Shown: positions 54,446 to 63,674 of the stretch, piece after piece
Layout of the letters: every line of letters begins with the position of its first letter
How positions within the stretch are numbered: the stretch's first letter is position 1
Source: Flavobacterium luminosum
GTDB taxonomy: Bacteria; Bacteroidota; Bacteroidia; Flavobacteriales; Flavobacteriaceae
Assembly (NCBI RefSeq): GCF_023635005.1
Contig: NZ_JAMLJM010000010.1
Coordinates: forward strand, 1 to 64,000
Reading direction: 5' to 3'
DNA length: 64,000 bases
Notes under the pieces: generated by a model
Told to the model about the DNA's origin: nothing
Seen by the model: the letters and a program-made list of their open reading frames with translations, nothing else
The model's database searches: none
Made by a program: the position numbers and the translations under genes

Positions 54446-54986
54446 TTTTTGATTCATTTTCTTTACTGTTATACAACATGGCCGTACACAAACAATTCTT
54501 ATAATTTTTACTTTGCAAAATTTCAAAATTGACACAACTCTGACATCCTTTCCAGAATTTTTCATCATTGGTCAATTCCGAATACGTAACCGGAACATAA
54601 CCTAACTCCGAATTGATTTTCATAACGGCCAATCCTGTGGTTAGACCAAAAATTTTAGAATGTGGATATTTGGTTCGAGACAATTCAAAAATTTTAGATT
54701 TAATCATTCTCGCCAATCCGCTCTTACGAAATTTAGGATTAACAATCAATCCTGAGTTAGCCACATATTCTTCATTTTGCCACGTTTCTATGTAACAAAA
54801 TCCTGCCCATTCATTATCTTCAGTTACGGCAATAACCGCCTTACCTTCTTGTATTTTTTGTACAATGTATTCTGGTGATCTTTTGGCAATTCCTGTCCCT
54901 CTCACTTTCGCAGACGCTTCCATTTCATCACAAATTGTCTGAGCAAAAGAAATGTGGTTACTATTTGCAATTAGAATACTAAACAT
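54414..54986 (-). CDS. GNAT acyltransferase heading the arginine operon (candidate N-acylglutamate synthase)
   Basis: A 190-residue GNAT protein with acyl-CoA motif A at about 80-93 (IVNPKFRKSGLARM). No ArgA or ArgJ is in the operon, so this gene is the best candidate for making N-acetyl- or N-succinylglutamate. The C-terminal part has an unusual Cys set, C148-x2-C151 and C165-x-C167, possibly metal binding. A perfect TATATTTG -7 element is on the minus strand at 55002-55009, with no clear -33. The arginine operon starts here and continues through argH. Confidence 0.75.
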   Translation of the reverse strand: MFSILIANSNHISFAQTICDEMEASAKVRGTGIAKRSPEYIVQKIQEGKAVIAVTEDNEWAGFCYIETWQNEEYVANSGLIVNPKFRKSGLARMIKSKIFELSRTKYPHSKIFGLTTGLAVMKINSELGYVPVTYSELTNDEKFWKGCQSCVNFEILQSKNYKNCLCTAMLYNSKENESKNAKKENTISL

Positions 54987-55126
54987 AGATTAATTTTTGT
55001 GCAAATATATAAATAAATAGATATAATATCTTTTTTAAATGAAATTTAACAGGTTTTTTATCTTTATAGATAAATTTAACAAATAGTACAACTTGTATTT
55101 CATTGATTATTAGATATTTTATCTAA

Positions 55127-55162
55127 ATAAAAAAGCCCTGATTTCTCTTTGAAATCAGGGCT
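55127..55162 (-). terminator. Terminator of tex
   Basis: A perfect 12-bp stem, AGCCCTGATTTC (55134-55145) / GAAATCAGGGCT (55151-55162), has a 5-base loop. It is followed on the minus strand by a T-run, 22 bases after the tex stop codon. Confidence 0.93.
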
Positions 55163-55184
55163 ACTGTATAAATGTAAATATTGG

Positions 55185-57308
55185 TTAAATAATCATCGTC
55201 AGTTGAATACGCTTTCTGGCTTCATCCACTTCAACGACTTTAACCTGAACGTGTTGGTGTAATTTCACCACTTCATTCACATCGCTCACAAACCCTTCTT
55301 TGAGTTGGGAAATGTGAACCAATCCGCTTTCTTTGATTCCGATATCTACAAAACAACCAAAAGCGGTAATATTGTTTACAATTCCAGGGAGTATCATCCC
55401 CGAACGCACATCGGCTATGGTTTTTACATTGGGATCAAATTCAAATATTTTAGCAGCCTTTCTTGGATCTAATCCTGGTTTTTCTAATTCTTTCAAAATA
55501 TCCTTAATTCCTAGGATTCCAACCGTTTCGTTGGTATAATTTTCAGGTTTAATTTGAGAGATTTTTTCTTTATTTGCAATCAGTTCATCGACTTTTACAC
55601 CTAAATCTTTAGCCATTTTTTCGACTATTTTATACGATTCAGGATGTACCGCCGAATTATCTAATGGATTTTTTCCTTCCTTAATTCGAATAAAAGCAGC
55701 CGCTTGCTGGAAAGCTTTTTCTCCCAATCGAGGCACTTTTTTGAGTTGGTTTCGATCTTCAAAGGCACCGTTCTCACTGCGGTACGCCACAATGTTTTCC
55801 GCCATTTTTTCACCTATACCCGATACATAACTCAACAACGATTTACTTGCTGTATTTATATTAATTCCCACTGAATTTACACAACGAACCACTGTGGTAT
55901 CTAACTCTTCTTTTAATTTGGTTTGATCCACATCGTGCTGGTATTGTCCCACACCTATCGATTTCGGATCTATTTTTACCAATTCCGCTAAAGGATCCGA
56001 CAAACGTCTTCCGATGGATACGGCTCCACGAACAGTGACATCATAATTTGAAAATTCTTCGCGCGCAATTTTGGATGCAGAATAAACCGATGCTCCGGCT
56101 TCTGAAACTACGAAAACCTGAACTGGTTTATCAAAAGCAATTTTTTTAATGAAAAATTCCGTTTCTCTACTTGCTGTTCCGTTACCAATAGAAATCGCCT
56201 CGATATTATAGGCATTAACCATCGATTTTATCTTTTTCATAGCCATAGTTGTCTCGTTTTGTGGCGCATGCGGAAAAATAGTTTCATTGTATAATAAATC
56301 TCCTTTTTCATCCAAACATACCACTTTACAACCTGTTCTAAATCCTGGGTCTATGGCCAAAATACGTTTTTCACCCAAAGGCGGCGCTAATAATAGCTGA
56401 CTCAAGTTTCCGGCAAAAACATCGATGGCTTTGCTGTCTGCTTTTTCTTTTGCTTCCTGAAGCGTTTCATTAGCAAGTGCTGGTTCTAGAAGTCTTTTAT
56501 AACTGTCTTTTATAGCCAATTGCAAATGTGGTGTCGTGTCATTATCCGATTTGATGATGTTATCTTCAATAAAAGAAAGTGCTTCTTCTTTATCGATTTC
56601 AACATTAAGCTTTACATAGCCTTCCGCATGAGCTCTCAACATAGCCAATAAACGATGGGAGGGCGCTTTACTGATGGGTTCTGACCAATCGAAATACTGT
56701 GAAAATTTCTGTGCGGCTTCGTCGTCTTTTTTGGTTTTTACTACTTTGGTGGAAATCTCCCCTTTTCGTTGAAACAGGCGTCGAAGGTTTTTTCGAATAT
56801 AAATATTTTCATTAATCCATTCCGCTACAATATCACGGGCGCCTTGGAGCGCTTCTTCTTCGTTGGCTACCTTGTCATTAAGGTATTTTGATGCAATAAA
56901 CTCGATATCATCGTTGCGTTGGGCCATCATGATTTTAGCCAATGGTTCCAATCCGTTTTCTCGTGCAGTATCGGCTTTGGTTTTCTTTTTCTTTTTGTAA
57001 GGAAGGTATAAATCCTCTATTTCCTGTAAATCGAAACTGTTCTCGATTTTCGATTTGAGTTCCGGAGACAAAGCATTTTGTTCTTCTATGGATTTTAAAA
57101 TACTCTCTTTACGCTTAACAATTTCATCAAATTGTTTGTTGAGTTTGGCAATTTGCTCAATTACCACCTCATCTAAATTTCCCGTTTTATCTTTACGATA
57201 ACGAGCAATAAACGGAATAGTACAATCCTCGGCTAATAATTGTAAAGTGGCTTCGATATTTTTTGGTGTGGTTGAAACCGATTTTACTATGTATTCTATA
57301 TTTGTCAT
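55185..57308 (-). CDS. tex: Tex-family RNA-binding protein
   Basis: A 707-residue Tex protein, a transcription-associated factor. Order: Tex N-terminal helical domain with IPFIARYRKDKTGNLDE; YqgF/RNase H-like domain from about 320 (ILAIDPGFRTGCKVVCLD); double helix-hairpin-helix at about 490-555 (SYVSGIGEKMAENIVAYR); and S1 domain at about 633-707 (GMILPGIVNNITAFGCFVDI). It is complete. It is separated from the arginine operon by a terminator. Confidence 0.95.
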   Translation of the reverse strand: MTNIEYIVKSVSTTPKNIEATLQLLAEDCTIPFIARYRKDKTGNLDEVVIEQIAKLNKQFDEIVKRKESILKSIEEQNALSPELKSKIENSFDLQEIEDLYLPYKKKKKTKADTARENGLEPLAKIMMAQRNDDIEFIASKYLNDKVANEEEALQGARDIVAEWINENIYIRKNLRRLFQRKGEISTKVVKTKKDDEAAQKFSQYFDWSEPISKAPSHRLLAMLRAHAEGYVKLNVEIDKEEALSFIEDNIIKSDNDTTPHLQLAIKDSYKRLLEPALANETLQEAKEKADSKAIDVFAGNLSQLLLAPPLGEKRILAIDPGFRTGCKVVCLDEKGDLLYNETIFPHAPQNETTMAMKKIKSMVNAYNIEAISIGNGTASRETEFFIKKIAFDKPVQVFVVSEAGASVYSASKIAREEFSNYDVTVRGAVSIGRRLSDPLAELVKIDPKSIGVGQYQHDVDQTKLKEELDTTVVRCVNSVGININTASKSLLSYVSGIGEKMAENIVAYRSENGAFEDRNQLKKVPRLGEKAFQQAAAFIRIKEGKNPLDNSAVHPESYKIVEKMAKDLGVKVDELIANKEKISQIKPENYTNETVGILGIKDILKELEKPGLDPRKAAKIFEFDPNVKTIADVRSGMILPGIVNNITAFGCFVDIGIKESGLVHISQLKEGFVSDVNEVVKLHQHVQVKVVEVDEARKRIQLTMII

Positions 57309-57419
57309 TCTGAAAAAATAAGAACGCTAAAATAGTATCTTTGGCGCAATTAATTACGACTTCATTAAAAAAGAACGCGGAAAAAAACCTTTGGAAGTTT
57401 ATTGAATTATGCAGAAAAA

Positions 57420-57680
57420 ATGAAAATTATTCTACTCTATTTTATCATCATCAACCTCATTACTTTCTTTCTTTTTGGGATGGACAAATGGTTTGCCAAA
57501 AGAAGTATCCGTCGAATTTCGGAAGAAAATTTATTAGGTTTTTCATTTATTGGTGGTGCTTTAGGAGGCCTGATGGGCATGATTATTTTTAACCACAAAA
57601 CAGCCAAATTTTCTTTTATATGGAAATTTGTTATAGTGCTTATGAGTCAAATCGCTTTGATTGTTTTTATGAGAATTTAA
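57420..57680 (+). CDS. DUF1294 membrane protein
   Basis: An 86-residue protein with two or three membrane helices and the DUF1294 sequence FGMDKWFAKRSIRRISEENLL and GGALGGLMGMIIFNHKT. A TTG start at 57402 would add six residues. A perfect TATCTTTG -7 element is at 57336-57343. It overlaps the convergent neighbour by four bases. Function unknown. Confidence 0.85.
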   Translation: MKIILLYFIIINLITFFLFGMDKWFAKRSIRRISEENLLGFSFIGGALGGLMGMIIFNHKTAKFSFIWKFVIVLMSQIALIVFMRI

Positions 57681-58723
57681 TTTTCGCTTTTATAATTTCT
57701 TTTCAAAAAATTCAACGCAGCTTCTACCACTTCTCCCATGGATGTTGCTTTTTTGAAATGGATATCGTGAGTAAATTCGAAAATTTCATGTTTAAGTTGT
57801 TTCAATTTTTCTGGAGAAGAAAGCTCCATTGATTTCATGGCTTTTAACAAATCGTTTAATCTTTTCTCTGAACCAGCCATTCGCTTTACCATAACAGAGC
57901 GTTCTTCAATCTGATATTGTTCTATCGAGTTGGCTTCGAGTTTATCACTAACCAATTGACTAAACTTGAAATTTTCTTTGAACAGATGGGGTTTGTATAA
58001 TTTAAAACTTCCTTCGTAGCATTGCTGATCGAAATCGATAGCTCTAATTTTAAATACTTTATGATCGAAATCGAAAATTGGAATCACCACAAAATTATAA
58101 GATCGCATATCTCCCAATAAACCAATGGTGCATCGTTCGTTGAATTTGACAAATTCTTTGGCAATTTGTGATTTTTCAAGTTCGGTACAGTTTTTCAGAT
58201 GCTTTTCTAAAAAAAGATCACCAGGAACTCCTACAATATGTTCTTCGATGATGGTATCCTTGAAAACTAAAAAATTAATGCGATTCGGTGATAAAATATC
58301 TTCAAGCTCCAAACCAAAAATTCGGGAAGCATCCGCTTTTTTGACATAAAAAATCGTGTAATTCTCATTCAGAATATTTCGGACTTTAATTCGAAAAGGT
58401 TTCGAATTCCCAAAAGTGCAAAAATCAATATAGTCAACAGTGAGGAATTGTATTTTACTTTCATCTCCATCGGATAATAAAAGAGTGTAAATCTTTTTTA
58501 GACTGGCGTCTATTTCCTGTTTTTCAAATTCATTATAAAAGACACGAATCCACAGAGTATCTTTTCCATTGTCATCAAACACTTCTACAGATCCCTGAAA
58601 TCGAAGCAAATCATCATAAAGAACATAGGTTTTCGTGGTTCTTTTGTATTTTTCTAAATACTGAAAAAGCACCTCGTTAATTGGGTAATACTGTTTCTTA
58701 AATAATGGTGCTTCCTGACCCAT
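57677..58723 (-). CDS. Conserved protein of unknown function (348 aa)
   Basis: A cytoplasmic protein without signal or membrane segments. I do not recognise a family with confidence. The middle has IGLLGDMRSYNFVVIPIFDFDHKVFKIRAIDFDQQCYEG, whose spaced IDFD looks like a nucleotide- or metal-binding site in kinase-like proteins. The last third is helical and charged (SVMVKRMAGSEKRLNDLLKAM). It is alone between DUF1294 and a TRIC channel gene. Confidence 0.6.
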   Translation of the reverse strand: MGQEAPLFKKQYYPINEVLFQYLEKYKRTTKTYVLYDDLLRFQGSVEVFDDNGKDTLWIRVFYNEFEKQEIDASLKKIYTLLLSDGDESKIQFLTVDYIDFCTFGNSKPFRIKVRNILNENYTIFYVKKADASRIFGLELEDILSPNRINFLVFKDTIIEEHIVGVPGDLFLEKHLKNCTELEKSQIAKEFVKFNERCTIGLLGDMRSYNFVVIPIFDFDHKVFKIRAIDFDQQCYEGSFKLYKPHLFKENFKFSQLVSDKLEANSIEQYQIEERSVMVKRMAGSEKRLNDLLKAMKSMELSSPEKLKQLKHEIFEFTHDIHFKKATSMGEVVEAALNFLKRNYKSEN

Positions 58724-58822
58724 AACTCATGTTGATTGCTAGCTATTTTATAAAAAGTAAAGTTAGTTGAATTTTACTATCTCTTGAAATGATTTAATTA
58801 CTTTTGTGATTATTTGGATTGT

Positions 58823-59425
58823 ATGGATAACTTGCATATTATTGGTTATTTGGGCGTTTTCGTATTTGCCGTAATAGGTGTTTTAAAGGCTAGAACCAAA
58901 CGTTTTGATATTTTTGGAGCTGCTGTTTTAGCTTTTGTAACCGCTTATGGTGGCGGAACCATTAGAGATTTGCTCATTGGAATTAAACCCGTGAATTGGG
59001 TAAATGATAATTTGGCTGTTTTTATAGTATTGTTATCCACTGTAATTACCTTTTTCTTCAAACTCAATAATACCATTATCAGAAAACTGATTTTTTGGAT
59101 TGATGCTTTTGGGATAGGATTATTCACCATTGTGGGGATTCAAACAGCGCTTAAAGCGGACGTCAGTCAGGGATATTCGTTAATTATGGGAATCATAACC
59201 GCTACCTTTGGTGGATTAATTTCCGACGTATTGTGTAATAAAGTACCTAATTTATTAAAACCCGGTGAGTTATACGCTACGGCTTGTATCGTTGGGGGAA
59301 GTTTATATCTTTTGATGATTAACTATCATATCAATACAACAACGAGCATGATTGTTGGAATTTTGGTTACTGTAGTGGTACGTATTTTTTCAATTAGACG
59401 AAAATTACAATTACCTCGTATTTAA
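58823..59425 (+). CDS. Trimeric intracellular cation (TRIC) channel family protein
   Basis: A 200-residue membrane protein with seven predicted helices and two internal repeats, matching the TRIC/UPF0126 (YadS) family. The conserved glycine-rich segments are YGGGTIRDLLIG in the first half and ATFGGLISDVLCN in the second. The start at ATG 58823 is preferred to a TTG at 58814. A perfect TACTTTTG element is at 58799-58806. Probably a K+ channel. Confidence 0.9.
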   Translation: MDNLHIIGYLGVFVFAVIGVLKARTKRFDIFGAAVLAFVTAYGGGTIRDLLIGIKPVNWVNDNLAVFIVLLSTVITFFFKLNNTIIRKLIFWIDAFGIGLFTIVGIQTALKADVSQGYSLIMGIITATFGGLISDVLCNKVPNLLKPGELYATACIVGGSLYLLMINYHINTTTSMIVGILVTVVVRIFSIRRKLQLPRI

Positions 59426-59434
59426 CCTAAAACA

Positions 59435-59477
59435 TAAAAAAAAGAGCTGGTTTCATTTTTTGATCCCAGCTCTTTCT
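59435..59477. terminator. Bidirectional terminator between the TRIC gene and rpiB
   Basis: AAAGAGCTGG (59442-59451) / CCAGCTCTTT (59467-59476) with a 15-base T-rich loop. It ends just before the rpiB stop and has A-run on the left. Confidence 0.85.
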
Positions 59478-59479
59478 AT

Positions 59480-59911
59480 TTATCGGCAAGCTATTTTTTT
59501 AACTCGGTTAGCATGTCTTCCTCCTTCAAATGGTGTTTCTAAAAAGGCTTGTACCATTGCTACTGCCTGAGGAATTGAAGTATATCGGGCAGGAATACTA
59601 ATCACATTAGCATCGTTGTGTTGACGGGCCAATTCTGCAATTTCAACGGTCCAGCACAAAGCACATCGTACATCCTGATGTTTGTTGGCAGTCATGGCTA
59701 TACCGTTACCGCTACCACAAATTACAATTCCAAAATCAGCTTTCTTAGTCTGAACATCATACGCTACCGGATGCCCAAAATCAGGATAATCGACACTATC
59801 AAAAGTATCGGTGCCGTGATTCACTACCGTATGTCCTAAATTTTCTAAAAATTCAACTATTGCTTTTTTGTAATCGGGACCTGCGTGATCGTTTCCTATT
59901 GATATAATCAT
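59480..59911 (-). CDS. rpiB: Ribose 5-phosphate isomerase B
   Basis: A 143-residue RpiB/LacAB enzyme interconverting ribose-5- and ribulose-5-phosphate. NDHAGPDYK at 7-15, the catalytic Cys65 in VICGSGNGIAMTANK, and the C-terminal GGRHANRVKKI are present. It has a consensus promoter and is the last minus-strand gene before the long gap 59912-60680. Confidence 0.96.
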   Translation of the reverse strand: MIISIGNDHAGPDYKKAIVEFLENLGHTVVNHGTDTFDSVDYPDFGHPVAYDVQTKKADFGIVICGSGNGIAMTANKHQDVRCALCWTVEIAELARQHNDANVISIPARYTSIPQAVAMVQAFLETPFEGGRHANRVKKIACR

Positions 59912-59942
59912 AATGCTATATTTGTTCTGTGTTGATTACGTA

Positions 59943-59974
59943 CAAAAATACAAAATCGCTTTCTTTTAATTCAA
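59943..59974 (-). promoter_or_regulatory. Promoter of rpiB
   Basis: On the minus strand TTG (59972-59974), 21 bases, then TATTTTTG (59943-59950), a full match to the consensus. The leader to rpiB is about 25 bases. Confidence 0.65.
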
Positions 59975-60680
59975 AACAAACCATATTAAATACTTGTTGT
60001 GTTTAAAAAAGGATGAAATCAACGATAAGTGCGTTTGTTAATAATTATTTTTAATTAAAATACTGTATTTCAGTATTTTAAATCGATTTTATAACCTCTT
60101 TTTTTACGATGTTAATAACGAATCACAATCCCTTTGTTTCTAAGAGGTTAACATTTAACATCATTTGTTAATAACTTTGAATAGAAATTTAGAACTTTTT
60201 TTCGGTTGTATGACAAAAAAGTGTAATCCAAAATTGAAATGAGAAAATCAAGAAAAGTTTCGGCAATTTGTTCTTAAATTATTCAACAATAAAACATAGT
60301 TTTCAACAGTTTTTCACAGATGAACTTTTCAAAAAAAGAACGTAAAACACAAAAACTAACAATTGTTAATAACCTTTATATTAGATTTCATTTACAACAG
60401 ATTATCTTTTCATAACAGTGTTAATATCTCAGTATAACTCTGTAAAACTTTAAAAAAAAACCAAAATAAGAAAAGTTTTCAGCCTTATTAACACCCTATC
60501 ATAATCATCATAAATTTTAAAATTTTAAAAATCTCTTTTTTGTTTTTTTAATTGTTGTTGAAAACTTTGAAAAGTTATGCAAGAAAAAAATTTAAAAGTT
60601 ATTTTTAAGCCAATTGTTTCTACCGATTTCTGTTTTCTGAATTCTTCTTTGTAATTTTAATAAAAATTAGAAAAGATACA
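59975..60680. other. Long AT-rich intergenic region, candidate replication origin
   Basis: No gene is visible in this stretch. It holds TGTTAATAA at 60036, 60110, 60166 and 60364, its complement TTATTAACA at 60485, and TGTTAATAT at 60419. It also has TTTTCAACA (60300), TTTTTCACA (60310) and TGTTGAAAA (60556). These resemble the DnaA box TTATCCACA with one to three changes. A perfect 9-bp hairpin AAAATACTG / CAGTATTTT is at 60057-60079. AT-rich tracts that could melt are around 60450-60540. Genes on either side point away. A long rnr leader is the alternative. Confidence 0.45.
60057..60079. repeat. Perfect 9-bp inverted repeat in the candidate origin
   Basis: AAAATACTG (60057-60065) and CAGTATTTT (60071-60079) around a 5-base loop. 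No T-run follows on either strand that would make it a standard terminator. Confidence 0.6.
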
Positions 60681-62861
60681 ATGAGTATGAAACCTAAAAA
60701 GTTTAGTAAAGGGGTTAAAGATTTTTCTGGAAAAATTTTAAAGATTCTTTCCAAAGAACCTAATAAAACTTTTAACTATAAACAAATTGCTTCCCGATTG
60801 GAAGTTGACGATACTAAGAGCCGAAATGAGATCATTAAAGATTTAAAAATTTTAGCTTCTAAAAAACAGATTATCGAGACCGAACCCGGTAAATATTTAG
60901 TCATAGCACAGAGTCAAGATTATTACGAAGGTACTATCGATATGACCTCTCGTAAAACAGCCTATTTTATATGTGAAGATTTCGAAGAAGATGTTTTCAT
61001 TCCAACTAATAATTTAAATCATGCTTTAGATGGAGATAAAGTTAAGGTTTACGTTTACAATAAGAGAAAAGGTAAAAGACCTGAAGCTGAAGTAATTGAA
61101 ATTATCGAAAGAAGTAAAACAGAATTTGTTGGAGTCATCGATATTCAAAAAAACTTTGCTTTTGTAACTACGGCAAATGCTAAAATGTATACCGATATTT
61201 TTATTCCTAAGGATAAAATTGGTGAAGCTAAAAATGGAGATGTGGTTTTGGCTAAAATTGAAGATTGGCCCAAAAAAGCAGATTCTCCTTTTGGTTCTGT
61301 GATTAAAGTCTTGGGAAGACCAGGAGAGCATGATACTGAAATTCATGCTATCTTGGCTGAATATGGACTTCCGTATGACTTTCCTCCCGAAGTAGAAGCT
61401 TATGCACAACAGTTGGATACATCGATTCATCCGAATGAAATTGCAAAGCGTCGTGATATGCGTAACGTACTGACTTTTACTATAGATCCCAAAGATGCTA
61501 AAGATTTTGACGATGCTTTATCATTTCAAAAGTTAGAAAATGGTCATTATGAAATTGGTATTCACATTGCCGATGTATCACACTATGTTCAGGAAGGAAC
61601 TATCTTAGATGAAGAAGCCTACCAACGAGGAACTTCTGTTTATTTGGTAGACAGAGTGGTTCCAATGTTACCCGAAGTTTTATCTAACTTCGCTTGCTCT
61701 CTTCGTCCTCAGGAAGAAAAATATACGTTTTCAGCAGTTTTTGAAATTAATGAAAAAGCACAAGTTACCAATCAATGGTTTGGTAGAACTGTGATTCATT
61801 CAGATCAACGTTTTTCTTATGAAGAAGCTCAGCACATCATTGAAACTCGCGGAAACAGCATCCCTGCTGAGATTTCTTTAACCGGAACAGAATATATTGT
61901 TCCAGATCCAATCGTAAATGCTACTCTAAAATTAGATGAACTTGCTAAGATATTCCGAAGAAACCGTCTTAATAATGGAGCTATTTCTTTTGATAAAGTG
62001 GAAGTAAAATTCAATCTTAATGAAAAAGCTGAACCTACCGGAGTGTATTTTAAAATTGCTAAAGATGCCAATCATTTAATTGAAGAATTTATGTTGTTGG
62101 CCAATCGAAAAGTAGCCGAATACATTGGTAAACAGCAAAAAACATTTGTGTATCGTATTCACGATGAACCCGATGAAAATAAGTTAATGAACCTTCAAGG
62201 TGTGATTTCTAAATTTGGGTACAGCATCAATTTTAAAAGTAAAGAGGCTATTTCAAAATCTTTGAATGATTTGTTAGTTGGTGTAGTTGGAAAAAAAGAA
62301 CAAAACATGGTCGATACTTTAGCTATTCGTACCATGAGTAAAGCAAAATATTCTACCGACAATATTGGTCATTACGGATTGGCTTTCGATTATTATTCAC
62401 ATTTTACCTCACCTATTCGTCGTTATCCTGACGTTATGGTACATCGTTTGTTACAGTACTATTTGGATGGAGGCAAAAGTGTGAGCGAAGAAGTCTATGA
62501 AGAAAAATGCGTACACACTTCCAATATGGAAAATTTAGCTACCAATGCCGAACGCGATTCTATTAAGTACATGCAAGTTAAATACATGCAGGACCACAAG
62601 GATCAGGAGTTTGTTGGTGTAATCTCCGGTGTGACCGAATGGGGTATTTATGTTGAAATCATCGAAAACAAATGTGAAGGAATGGTTCGTATCCGTGAAA
62701 TAAAAGATGATTATTATACGTTTGATGAAAAACAATATGCTTTAGTTGGTGAAATGACTAAAAGTCTTTTGCAATTAGGTGATGAAGTCATTGTTAAAGT
62801 AAAAAATGCCGATCTAATCAAAAAGCAATTGGATTATCATTTCATCCGAAAAAATGAATAA
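60681..62861 (+). CDS. rnr: Ribonuclease R
   Basis: A 726-residue 3'-5' exoribonuclease of the RNB family, degrading structured RNA. N-terminal winged helix at about 15-70, cold-shock domains to about 225, RNB catalytic domain with DPKDAKDFDDALSF (the metal-binding aspartates) and HFTSPIRRYPDVMVHRLL, and a C-terminal S1 domain at about 640-720. It is complete. Two nearby ATG codons (60681, 60687) could both start. It is preceded by the unusually long gap. Confidence 0.97.
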   Translation: MSMKPKKFSKGVKDFSGKILKILSKEPNKTFNYKQIASRLEVDDTKSRNEIIKDLKILASKKQIIETEPGKYLVIAQSQDYYEGTIDMTSRKTAYFICEDFEEDVFIPTNNLNHALDGDKVKVYVYNKRKGKRPEAEVIEIIERSKTEFVGVIDIQKNFAFVTTANAKMYTDIFIPKDKIGEAKNGDVVLAKIEDWPKKADSPFGSVIKVLGRPGEHDTEIHAILAEYGLPYDFPPEVEAYAQQLDTSIHPNEIAKRRDMRNVLTFTIDPKDAKDFDDALSFQKLENGHYEIGIHIADVSHYVQEGTILDEEAYQRGTSVYLVDRVVPMLPEVLSNFACSLRPQEEKYTFSAVFEINEKAQVTNQWFGRTVIHSDQRFSYEEAQHIIETRGNSIPAEISLTGTEYIVPDPIVNATLKLDELAKIFRRNRLNNGAISFDKVEVKFNLNEKAEPTGVYFKIAKDANHLIEEFMLLANRKVAEYIGKQQKTFVYRIHDEPDENKLMNLQGVISKFGYSINFKSKEAISKSLNDLLVGVVGKKEQNMVDTLAIRTMSKAKYSTDNIGHYGLAFDYYSHFTSPIRRYPDVMVHRLLQYYLDGGKSVSEEVYEEKCVHTSNMENLATNAERDSIKYMQVKYMQDHKDQEFVGVISGVTEWGIYVEIIENKCEGMVRIREIKDDYYTFDEKQYALVGEMTKSLLQLGDEVIVKVKNADLIKKQLDYHFIRKNE

Positions 62862-62867
62862 CAATTC

Positions 62868-62897
62868 CTAGCAGCTTAATCAAAGCTGTTAGATTTT
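62868..62897 (+). terminator. Possible weak terminator after rnr
   Basis: CTAGCAGCTT (62868-62877) and AAGCTGTTAG (62883-62892) pair over 10 bp with one G-T, loop 5. The downstream ATTTT is only a weak T-run, so readthrough into the next gene is likely. Confidence 0.5.
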
Positions 62898-62911
62898 AAA
62901 TAGAATACACA

Positions 62912-63598
62912 ATGAAAAGACTAACATTTTTATTTTTAGCATCGACTCAATTTTTAGTGGCTCAAACTACTAAATCAGTGGGCGATTTTACAAAAGTTAC
63001 AGGTTTTGATCAGATTTCTATAGTTTTAATTCCTGCTGGAGAAAATAAAGTAGAACTTTCAGGAAACAATTCTGAACAGGTAGAATTTGTAAACAATAAC
63101 GGCGAACTAAAAATCCGTATGCCTTTACAAAAACTGTTAAAAGGGGAAGATGTATTAGCTAAAGTTTATTTTAAAAAAATCGAAGCAGCGGAAGCCAACG
63201 AAGGAAGTCATATTAAATCTGAAGCAACGATCAAGTCGATTAATTTTGATATCATAGCCAAAGAAGGTGCAACGGTACAATTAAACTTAGAGGCAAGTAG
63301 AGTGGCTGCCCGATCTTCGGGAGGTTCAGAAATTAAGTTGCAGGGTACAACCCAAAATTTCGAAGCAATTGCTAATTCTGGAGCAAAAGTCTATGCTAAA
63401 GATTTTGTAGCTTCTCAAGCTACAGCGACTGTAAATGCTGGTGGAGAAATAGAAATAAATGCCTCCGATTTTATAGATGCCAAATCCAGAGCAGGTGGTT
63501 CTATAATAATTTATGGTGATCCTAAGCAAGTGAATCAGAAAACCATTTTAGGTGGAAATATCATCGTAAAAAGTAACAAAAAGTACCATACCAACTAA
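62912..63598 (+). CDS. Head-GIN domain (DUF2807) exported protein
   Basis: A 228-residue exported protein with signal peptide MKRLTFLFLASTQFLVAQ followed by a putative auto-transporter adhesin head-GIN domain (DUF2807). The single-stranded beta-helix-like repeats are visible as regular short segments (GNNSEQVEFVNNNGELKIRM, ARSSGGSEIKLQGT, VNAGGEIEINAS). Its ending GGNIIVKSNKKY lacks a sorting domain. Probably an envelope protein; function unknown. Confidence 0.85.
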   Translation: MKRLTFLFLASTQFLVAQTTKSVGDFTKVTGFDQISIVLIPAGENKVELSGNNSEQVEFVNNNGELKIRMPLQKLLKGEDVLAKVYFKKIEAAEANEGSHIKSEATIKSINFDIIAKEGATVQLNLEASRVAARSSGGSEIKLQGTTQNFEAIANSGAKVYAKDFVASQATATVNAGGEIEINASDFIDAKSRAGGSIIIYGDPKQVNQKTILGGNIIVKSNKKYHTN

Positions 63599-63674
63599 AA
63601 AAAATATTAAAATTCAATTAAAGCTAGAATTTTAAAGAATATAAAATTAAATTGCGGTTTCTAAACAAACTATA

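Noticed and set aside
53234-54568. A longer ArgG with 41 extra residues from 54568
   Set aside because: The extra part lies in the preceding GNAT gene in another frame and has no similarity to argininosuccinate synthase.
59975-60680. A CRISPR array or tRNA cluster in the long gap
   Set aside because: The repeated words are 9 bases with irregular spacing, with no regular repeat-spacer pattern and no cloverleaf.
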